DNA from: an uncultured Clostridia bacterium
GTDB lineage: Bacteria; Bacillota; Clostridia; Oscillospirales; Acutalibacteraceae
NCBI GenBank assembly: GCA_947171615.1
Contig: CAMVYG010000012.1
Location: forward strand, 1 to 20,071
Direction of reading: 5' to 3'
Length of the DNA stretch: 20,071 nucleotides
Shown: positions 14,610 through 20,071 of the stretch, piece by piece
How positions within the stretch are numbered: position 1 is the first letter of the stretch
Layout of the letters: the number at the start of each line of letters is the position of its first letter
Program-made: the position numbers and the translations under genes
Notes under the pieces: model-generated
What the model was told of the DNA's origin: nothing
The model's input: only the letters and a program-made list of their open reading frames with translations
Database searches by the model: none

Positions 14610-14645
14610 AGCGGAGCGCCCGGGTGGGGCAGCTCCGCTTTTTTC
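14610..14645 (+). terminator. Rho-independent terminator of the SDR gene
   Basis: AGCGGAGC (14610-14617) pairs with GCTCCGCT (14632-14639), with further GCCC/GGGC pairing inside the loop, followed by TTTTT. Confidence 0.85.
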
Positions 14646-14702
14646 TGTCTCCGGGAAAAGAGATTTTACAAAAATTTTCTTTTCTTTTTCCCGAAATCCG
14701 CT

Positions 14703-14708
14703 TATAAT
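14703..14708 (+). promoter_or_regulatory. Putative -10 of the peptide transporter operon
   Basis: TATAAT in CTTATAATGG, after a long pyrimidine tract (14674-14692). The -35 position (TTTTCT at 14680-14685) is a poor match. The leader before the SBP gene would be about 120 nt. Confidence 0.5.
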
Positions 14709-14746
14709 GGAAGCTAAGCTACGTCTGAAAAGCTGTATTGCCAAAT

Positions 14747-14774
14747 GATTCGGCTTTTTTGTGGAAGCCGAATC
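14747..14774 (+). other. Leader hairpin upstream of the SBP gene
   Basis: GATTCGGCTT pairs perfectly with AAGCCGAATC (10 bp) around a T-rich loop, inside the predicted 5' leader of the peptide transporter mRNA. It lacks a following T-run and matches no riboswitch class I recognise. Confidence 0.45.
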
Positions 14775-14833
14775 CTGCATTTGTGTGCTGTGGCGGGGAA
14801 GCTTATAAGTTATAGAGAAAGGGGCCATAAACT

Positions 14834-16387
14834 ATGAAAGCTTTTTCTGAAAATTTACGCCGTGCTCTCTGCGGTCTTTTGATCCTGGCGCTTGCCGTTT
14901 CTTTGACAGGCTGCGCTTCTGAAAAGGTGGAGTCCTCTTCCGGAGTGTCTTCAGAGCCCAAGGTGGTGCGCATCAATACCACTGCTGACCCGGACAGCCT
15001 GGATCCCTGGCGGTCGGCAGCTTCGGATACGGAAGCTATTTTTCACAATGTGTTTGAAGGCCTCTGCCTGTATGACAGCGATGGGAACATTATTCCCGGC
15101 CTGGCGGAAAGCTGGGAGATCAGTAAAGATGGAAAGACCTACACCTTCCATCTGCGGAAGGACGTGACCTTCCACAACGGGAAGAAGTTCACTTCCGCCG
15201 ATGTGCTTTACAGCTACAACCAGTTGACCGGCCTTTCCGGGGGCGAGCCGCTTACCAAAAAATTCAGCATGATCGAAAGCATCGAAGCGCCCGATGAAAC
15301 CACCTTCGTAGCCCATTTGAACGCCCCTTCCGCCGCCTTTCTTTCTCTGGCGGTAATGGCGGTGCTGCCGGAGGGCTATGAGGAGCAGGCCACTCAGCCG
15401 GTGGGAACCGGACCCTTCCGCTTTGTGGAATACACTCCTTCTCAGCGGATCGTGCTGGAAAAGAACGGCGACTATTACGGTAAAGGCAAGGGAGATGATC
15501 CCGGCAGAATGGCCCAGGTAGACCGGGTAGAGGTATACATCATGGACGATACCGCCGCCGTGGTCTCCGCCCTGCGCTCCGGTCAGCTGGATATTGCCGC
15601 TATTCTGGATGCGGAGGACGCCAAGGTTTTGGAGGGGGAATTTGATATCTATAACTCTCCCCAGAACATGGTGCAAAGCCTGTTTTTAAACCACAAGGCG
15701 GCTCCCTTTGACGATGTGCGGGTGCGCAAAGCCGTCAGCTATGCCATCAACCAGCAGGAGATCGTAGACGGCGTGTTTGGCGGGTATGCCACACCCCTTC
15801 CCAGCAATTTCAGCCCTGTGATGGCCGCCTATTATAATGACAGCCTGGAAGGAACTTATGAGTATAATGTGGAGCAGGCAAAGGCGCTTCTGAAGGAAGC
15901 GGGTTACGAAAACGGCTTTTTCATGACCATTACCGTGCCCGCCAATTATCAGAAGCATATCGATACCGCCCAGGTCATTGCCCAGCAGCTTGCCGCTGTG
16001 GGCATCGATGCAAAAATTGAGCTGATCGAATGGGCCAGCTGGCTGGATGATGTATACAAGAACGCCAGTTATCAGTCCACCATTGTAGGCCTCAGCGGCA
16101 AGCTTGACCCAGATTCCGTATTAGGCCGGTATGAAAGCACTTATGCCAGCAACTTTTTCCACTTTGCCAATGAGGAATATGACGAACTGATCTCCGCCGC
16201 CAGAGTGGAGCTGGATGATGAAAAGCGGATCGAGGAATACAAGCGCTGTCAGGAAATTTTGACGGAGGAAGCGGCGGCGGTCTACCTGACCGACCCCAAC
16301 CTGATCGTGGCCTGCCGCAAGGATTTGAAGGGCTTTACCTTCTATCCTGTGACCTTCTATGATTTCAGTAGCCTGCGGTATGAATAA
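14834..16387 (+). CDS. ABC transporter substrate-binding lipoprotein, family 5 (peptide/oligopeptide/nickel type)
   Basis: 517 residues. It begins with a lipoprotein signal peptide: a basic start, a hydrophobic core GLLILALAVSL (14-24), and the lipobox LTGC with C27 as the lipidated cysteine. The mature protein shows the SBP_bac_5 pattern: DPDSLDPWRSAASDTEAI, then FHLRKDVTFHNGKKFTSADV, then VGTGPFRF, then ALLKEAGYENGF. It sits outside the membrane and delivers ligand to the two permeases. AAAGGGG precedes the ATG. It is the first gene of a five-gene importer operon. Family 5 proteins bind di- and oligopeptides, but also nickel, glutathione, opines and plant sugars. The ligand cannot be chosen by eye. 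Confidence 0.95.
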   Translation: MKAFSENLRRALCGLLILALAVSLTGCASEKVESSSGVSSEPKVVRINTTADPDSLDPWRSAASDTEAIFHNVFEGLCLYDSDGNIIPGLAESWEISKDGKTYTFHLRKDVTFHNGKKFTSADVLYSYNQLTGLSGGEPLTKKFSMIESIEAPDETTFVAHLNAPSAAFLSLAVMAVLPEGYEEQATQPVGTGPFRFVEYTPSQRIVLEKNGDYYGKGKGDDPGRMAQVDRVEVYIMDDTAAVVSALRSGQLDIAAILDAEDAKVLEGEFDIYNSPQNMVQSLFLNHKAAPFDDVRVRKAVSYAINQQEIVDGVFGGYATPLPSNFSPVMAAYYNDSLEGTYEYNVEQAKALLKEAGYENGFFMTITVPANYQKHIDTAQVIAQQLAAVGIDAKIELIEWASWLDDVYKNASYQSTIVGLSGKLDPDSVLGRYESTYASNFFHFANEEYDELISAARVELDDEKRIEEYKRCQEILTEEAAAVYLTDPNLIVACRKDLKGFTFYPVTFYDFSSLRYE

Positions 16388-16412
16388 AAGAAGCTGATTT
16401 CAGAGAAGGGCA

Positions 16413-16431
16413 GTACGGCAGTATGCTGTAC
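16413..16431 (+). other. Intercistronic hairpin between SBP and first permease
   Basis: GTACGGCA pairs with TGCTGTAC (one G-U) around loop GTA, 25 nt after the SBP stop. Such hairpins commonly stabilise the SBP part of transporter mRNAs and give it higher expression than the permeases; that role is inferred. Confidence 0.45.
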
Positions 16432-16475
16432 ACATATTTTGCTTTGATTGGCTCTCTAAAAAAGGAGGTGCAGGC

Positions 16476-17417
16476 ATGGCGTATTATGCCCGGAAAACAG
16501 CAGGGTTTATTGTGACTCTGCTGCTGGTGTCGCTTGTCACCTTTGCGGTGTTTCAAATTTTACCCGGCGATCCGGCCACGGCAATTTTAGGCGTGGACGC
16601 CGACCCGGTGCAGATCGAGCAGCTGCGCCATGAGATCGGCGCCGATCAGCCCCTTCCCCAACGGTTTCTCAACTGGGCAGCCGGCGTGCTGCGGGGAGAC
16701 CTAGGCGCCTCTTACCAGTACCGGCAGCCGGTGGCAAAGCTGATCTCCGGCGGGCTTTCCGTCACGGTTTCGCTGGCGGTGTTTTCCCTGGCGTTGACTG
16801 TGCTGATCGGAATTCCCACAGGCCTGTGGCTTGCCCGCCATGGGAAAAAGCTATATGCCGCCCCCGTTACCTTCCTTTCCCAGCTGGGGCTTTCTGTTCC
16901 CGCGTTTTGTATGAGCATTGTTCTCATTGAAATTTTTTCCGTACAGCTCAGGTGGCTGCCTTCCATGGGCTATACGCCCTGGGCTCAAAGCCCCTTAAAG
17001 TGCCTGCAAAGTTTGCTGTTGCCCGCCCTTGCCATTTCCTTCGGTTCCTCCGCCGTGCTGATCCGCTATGTGCGGGCAAGCGTTTCTCAGCAGGAGGGAG
17101 AGCTTTATGTGCGCACTGCCAAAAGCAAGGGAGCGGCGCCAGGCAGAGTCATGTGGGGCCATGTGCTGCGCAATTCTCTGATCCCTGTGCTGACCATCTT
17201 TGGTATGCTGGTCACCGATGTGCTGGGAGGCAGCATTATCATTGAAAACGTGTTTTCCCTGCCCGGTATCGGCAGGCTGATCTCCACCTCCATTGCTACC
17301 CGGGACCTGCCGCTGATCCAGGGATTGGTGCTGTATCTTGCGGGGATCGTGGTGGTGTGCAATTTTGTGGTAGATATTCTGTATTCGGTGATCGATCCCC
17401 GGATCCGGCTGAAGTGA
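16476..17417 (+). CDS. dppB: Peptide-type ABC transporter permease, DppB-like
   Basis: 313 residues with AAGGAGGTG just upstream of the ATG. The N-terminus has the characteristic LLLVSLVTFAVFQILPGDPA and RGDLGASY segments. Six hydrophobic segments are apparent. The EAA loop that docks on the ATPase is YVRTAKSKGAAPGRVMWGHV followed by LRNSLIP. The C-terminus DILYSVIDPRIRLK is typical for DppB/OppB. It forms the membrane channel with the next gene product. The symbol is by family only; the substrate may not be a dipeptide. Confidence 0.94.
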   Translation: MAYYARKTAGFIVTLLLVSLVTFAVFQILPGDPATAILGVDADPVQIEQLRHEIGADQPLPQRFLNWAAGVLRGDLGASYQYRQPVAKLISGGLSVTVSLAVFSLALTVLIGIPTGLWLARHGKKLYAAPVTFLSQLGLSVPAFCMSIVLIEIFSVQLRWLPSMGYTPWAQSPLKCLQSLLLPALAISFGSSAVLIRYVRASVSQQEGELYVRTAKSKGAAPGRVMWGHVLRNSLIPVLTIFGMLVTDVLGGSIIIENVFSLPGIGRLISTSIATRDLPLIQGLVLYLAGIVVVCNFVVDILYSVIDPRIRLK

Positions 17418-17433
17418 AAAGGAGGGAGGGCCC

Positions 17434-18264
17434 TTGAGATTTTCAGAGCTGTGGAAACGCTGCTGGCACAAAAAGCGCTTTGTTGCCGGGGCCTGTATGG
17501 TGGCCCTGATGCTCCTTTTGATGCTGGCGGGCTTTTTTTGGATGCCTTATGATCCGGACGCTATGGAGCTTACCAATAAGCTGCAATTTTTTTCTCCCGC
17601 CCATCCTTTGGGAACAGATCAGTTTGGGCGGGATATTCTGAGCAGAATGATGGAGGGCGCGCGGTATTCTTTTCTGATCGGTGGGCTGGCAGTGGCCGCG
17701 GGGTTTGTAACCGGTGGTCTCATTGGCATATTCTCCGGTTACTATGGCGGAAAGTTGGATGAACTTGTGATGAAGCTGATCGATGTGCAGATGGCTTTTC
17801 CCGGGGTGCTGCTGGCGCTGATGCTCATTGCCGTATTCGGCGTGGGGCTGGGGAATATGGCGCTTGCGCTGGGGATCATGGCCATTCCCCGGTTTGCCAG
17901 GATCACCAGAAGCGGCTTTCTCAAATACCGGGAAGCGGATTTTGTAAAGGCGGCCAGAGTGCGGGGCGCGGGAGACGGCAGAATCATTTTCCGGCACATT
18001 CTGCCCCATGTGGCGCCGGATCTGATCGTCACCTGCTCTCTGAGCTTTGCCGGGGCAGTCATGAGCGAGGCAGGGCTCAGCTATTTGGGGTTGGGAATTC
18101 AGCCACCCACCCCCAGCTTCGGAAAAATGCTCAGTGAGGCCCAGGCCAGTATTTTGCAGGCGGGATGGTATGTGCTGGTGCCCGCCGCCGCCATTACGCT
18201 GCTGGTCATGGGCTTTAACCTGATGGGAGACGGCTTGCAGGAGGTGATCGGCCATGACAGATAA
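17434..18264 (+). CDS. dppC: Peptide-type ABC transporter permease, DppC-like
   Basis: 276 residues. The start is TTG at 17434, supported by the purine-rich GGAGGGAGGG (17421-17430); the frame reads MRFSELWKRCWHKKRF, a normal DppC N-terminus. HPLGTDQFGRDILSRMMEGA is the signature region following the first membrane segment. The EAA loop is DFVKAARVRGAGDGRIIFRH, then ILPHVAPDLI. It ends NLMGDGLQEVIGHDR, close to the family's usual NLLGDGLRDALDPR. It is 16 nt after dppB and overlaps dppD by 11 bases. The rare TTG start may lower its translation relative to dppB. Confidence 0.94.
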   Translation: MRFSELWKRCWHKKRFVAGACMVALMLLLMLAGFFWMPYDPDAMELTNKLQFFSPAHPLGTDQFGRDILSRMMEGARYSFLIGGLAVAAGFVTGGLIGIFSGYYGGKLDELVMKLIDVQMAFPGVLLALMLIAVFGVGLGNMALALGIMAIPRFARITRSGFLKYREADFVKAARVRGAGDGRIIFRHILPHVAPDLIVTCSLSFAGAVMSEAGLSYLGLGIQPPTPSFGKMLSEAQASILQAGWYVLVPAAAITLLVMGFNLMGDGLQEVIGHDR

Positions 18265-19246
18265 AATACCTCCTGTGCTTGCCGTGGAAAAGCTGACCGT
18301 GGAATTTCCGGTAGGGAAACCTGCTGAATACCGCCCTGCTGTGAAGGAAGTGAGCCTTCAGGTAAAGCCGGGAGAAATGGTAGGCCTGGTGGGAGAATCG
18401 GGCTGCGGCAAAACCGTAACGGCCCTGAGCGTTGCCGGGCTGCAGCCGGAAACTGCCAGAATTTCTCATGGAAAGATCCGGTTTCAGGGGACGGAGCTGC
18501 TGAGCCTTACAGAGGAACAGCGCAGCCGCCTTCGGGGGCAGGAGCTTTCCATGATCTTCCAGGAGCCCATGACCGCCCTGAACCCCTTGATGAAGGTGGG
18601 GAAACAGATCGCCGAGGCGGCCCGGGTACACGGCGCTTCCCGGCAGGAAGCCCGGGAAAAGGCCCTTTCCATCATGGAGCAGGTGGGTCTGCCGGATGCG
18701 GAGCGGCTGTACGGGGAATACCCTCACCGGCTTTCCGGGGGTATGTGCCAGCGGGTGATGATCGCCATGGCCTTGCTGAACCGCCCGGCGCTGCTGATTG
18801 CGGACGAGCCTACCACCGCTCTGGATGTGACCATACAGGCGCAGATTTTAGAGGTGATCCGAAGCATGAACCGGGAAATGGGTACGGCGGTGCTTCTGAT
18901 CTCTCACGATCTGGGCGTGATCCGGCGCATGTGCAGCCGGGTGTATATCCTGTACGCCGGGCAGGTAGTGGAAAGCGGCCCCACGGAGCAGGTGCTTTCT
19001 CAGCCGATCCATCCCTATACCAAGGGGCTGGTGGCGTCCCTGCCCTCTCTTTCGGGACGGGGAAAAAAACTGCGCCCCATTCCCGGCACAGTGCCGCCCC
19101 TGGAGGAGCGGGATGGAAAGGGTTGCCCCTTTTATAACCGCTGTGAAAGGAGAAGACCCCAGTGTGAAGCGGGCTCTCCTCCCAGGCTGGAAAAAAACGG
19201 GCGTATGGCCCTTTGTATTGACGCAAAGGAGGAGTGGGGCCTGTGA
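18254..19246 (+). CDS. dppD: Peptide-type ABC transporter ATPase, DppD-like
   Basis: 330 residues; ATG with GGAGGTGA six bases upstream, inside the end of dppC. Walker A GESGCGKTV is at 47-55, the Q-loop at IFQEP (101-105), the signature at 160-167, Walker B LLIADEP at about 180-186 and the H-loop H218. The signature reads LSGGMCQR, with Cys where Arg is usual (LSGGMRQR). The C-terminal oligopeptide-transporter domain has C291, C297, C304 and C321 (GCPFYNRCERRRPQC), the four-cysteine pattern reported to hold a [4Fe-4S] cluster in some DppD proteins. It powers import with the next ATPase as a heterodimer. The stop overlaps the next start (GTGA). Confidence 0.95.
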   Translation: MTDKIPPVLAVEKLTVEFPVGKPAEYRPAVKEVSLQVKPGEMVGLVGESGCGKTVTALSVAGLQPETARISHGKIRFQGTELLSLTEEQRSRLRGQELSMIFQEPMTALNPLMKVGKQIAEAARVHGASRQEAREKALSIMEQVGLPDAERLYGEYPHRLSGGMCQRVMIAMALLNRPALLIADEPTTALDVTIQAQILEVIRSMNREMGTAVLLISHDLGVIRRMCSRVYILYAGQVVESGPTEQVLSQPIHPYTKGLVASLPSLSGRGKKLRPIPGTVPPLEERDGKGCPFYNRCERRRPQCEAGSPPRLEKNGRMALCIDAKEEWGL

Positions 19247-20028
19247 AGAAAGAAAACAGGAAGCTTTTTTTGCAGATCAAGGGGCTCTCAAAGGAATTCC
19301 GGCAGGGAAAAGACCGGATTTTAGCGGTTTCCGACCTGAACCTGGAAATAGAAAAGGGAGAAATTTTCGGCCTGGTGGGAGAATCGGGTTGTGGAAAATC
19401 TACCCTCGGGCAGATGCTGGTGCATTTATTGGAACCCACCTCCGGGGAAATTTTTCTGGAAGGAGAAAACGTGACCCGCCTTTCCAAAAAACAGTTTCGT
19501 GAGCTGTGCCGCCGGATGCAGATCATTTTTCAAAATCCCTATTCCTCTATCGATACGGGAAAGACCATCGGGTGGCTTCTGGAGGAGCCCTTAAAAATCC
19601 ATAAGCTGGGTGCAAACCAAGCGGAAAGGCGGGAAAGAATTCTTCAACTGCTGAAGGCGGTTGGATTGGAGGAAAGCTGCCTGGAGCGCTGGCCGGACGA
19701 GCTTTCCGGCGGGCAGCGCCAGCGAGTGGCCATTGCCCTGGCTTTGATTTTGGAGCCGGATTTTGTGGTGTGCGATGAACCTGTTTCCGCGCTGGATGTT
19801 TCCGTGCAGGCCCAGGTTTTGAATTTGCTGCTGGAGCTGCGGGAAGCCCTGGGGCTGACCTATCTTTTTATTTCCCATGATCTCCATGTGGTCTCCTATT
19901 TGTCGGACCGCATCGGCGTGATGTACCTGGGAAGCCTGGTGGAGCTTGGGGAAAGCGCCGCGCTTTCCAGCCCACCGCAGCACCCTTATACAAAGGCGCT
20001 GTTTTCCGCAGCCCTGGCGGCGGAGTGA
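19243..20028 (+). CDS. dppF: Peptide-type ABC transporter ATPase, DppF/OppF-like, ended by an in-frame TGA
   Basis: 261 residues to the TGA at 20026-20028. The GTG at 19243 is chosen: it has AGGAGG 10 nt upstream and overlaps the dppD stop; the GTG at 19234 is too close to that site. Walker A GESGCGKST is at 46-54, the Q-loop at IFQNP (95-99), the signature LSGGQRQR at 154-161, Walker B FVVCDEP at about 174-180 and the H-loop H212. The catalytic domain is complete, but family members usually run to about 310-330 residues with a cysteine-rich C-terminal domain. After the TGA the same frame continues EGEQVLLSGDLPSP to the window edge, which matches the family's normal continuation. The stop therefore looks premature. 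It may be a nonsense mutation, a sequence error or read-through; the ATPase core could still work. Confidence 0.9.
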   Translation: MKKENRKLFLQIKGLSKEFRQGKDRILAVSDLNLEIEKGEIFGLVGESGCGKSTLGQMLVHLLEPTSGEIFLEGENVTRLSKKQFRELCRRMQIIFQNPYSSIDTGKTIGWLLEEPLKIHKLGANQAERRERILQLLKAVGLEESCLERWPDELSGGQRQRVAIALALILEPDFVVCDEPVSALDVSVQAQVLNLLLELREALGLTYLFISHDLHVVSYLSDRIGVMYLGSLVELGESAALSSPPQHPYTKALFSAALAAE

Positions 20029-20071
20029 GAAGGGGAGCAGGTTCTTCTTTCAGGGGATCTTCCAAGCCCAG
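20026..20071 (+). pseudogene. In-frame TGA and downstream remnant of the DppF-like C-terminal domain
   Basis: In the same frame as the ATPase gene, the codons after the TGA read EGEQVLLSGDLPSP until the window ends. The (V/L)L-x-GD-x-PSP motif normally precedes the NPPSGC cysteine region of OppF/DppF proteins. Whether the rest of the domain follows is outside the window. Confidence 0.65.

Noticed and set aside
17443..18255. 270-codon minus-strand frame opposite the DppC permease
   Set aside because: Low-complexity His/Gln-rich translation typical of antisense frames of membrane proteins; the plus-strand gene is certain.
20026..20028. TGA as a recoded sense codon (selenocysteine or alternative code)
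   Set aside because: No Cys normally aligns here in the family, no SECIS-like hairpin is evident in the few bases left, and other genes in the window end with TGA.

Overview
The window looks like chromosomal DNA from an anaerobic member of the Clostridia (Bacillota), probably a gut-type lineage. This is inferred from strong GGAGG-type ribosome binding sites, clostridial-style TCS/FtsX-ABC and AraC/sugar-module architecture, an Fe-S aldo/keto reductase and a lipobox SBP. No RNA gene, CRISPR array, prophage or complete insertion sequence was seen.

Layout. (1) 1-2778, minus: two AraC-family regulators. The first is a large membrane-anchored one cut off by the window edge. The second is a compact cupin-AraC regulator. 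(2) 2885-5390, plus, divergent from the compact regulator: a three-gene sugar-type module of a small HAD protein, a xylose-isomerase-like TIM-barrel protein and a Gfo/Idh/MocA oxidoreductase, ending at a terminator. A 19-bp operator-like repeat sits before this operon and again before the large regulator, which suggests one small regulon. (3) 5682-6710, plus: an aldo/keto reductase with a C-terminal Fe-S region, own promoter and strong terminator. (4) 6801-6998: a MITE-like inverted-repeat element with a partial second copy at 13504-13622. (5) 13215-7023, minus: a THUMP/TRM11-like methyltransferase, then an OmpR-type response regulator, a histidine kinase, an ABC ATPase and a 780-aa double-FtsX permease. 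This is the usual layout of envelope-stress or antimicrobial-peptide modules. An 11-bp-phased direct repeat before the ATPase gene is a likely binding site for the response regulator. (6) 13216-13790: a non-coding stretch with three tandem promoter-like units separated by hairpins, plus the second repeat copy. (7) 13791-14537, plus: a FabG-like SDR. (8) 14834-window end, plus: a complete oligopeptide/dipeptide-type ABC importer (SBP, two permeases, two ATPases).

The most notable oddities are these. An in-frame TGA truncates the last ATPase, although family-like sequence continues in the same frame after it. The FtsX-ABC ATPase reads 43 codons past its usual end into the permease gene. The methyltransferase has a triplicated promoter/hairpin leader. 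The divergent AraC/HAD/TIM-barrel/Gfo-Idh module has no assigned substrate and carries a shared operator.
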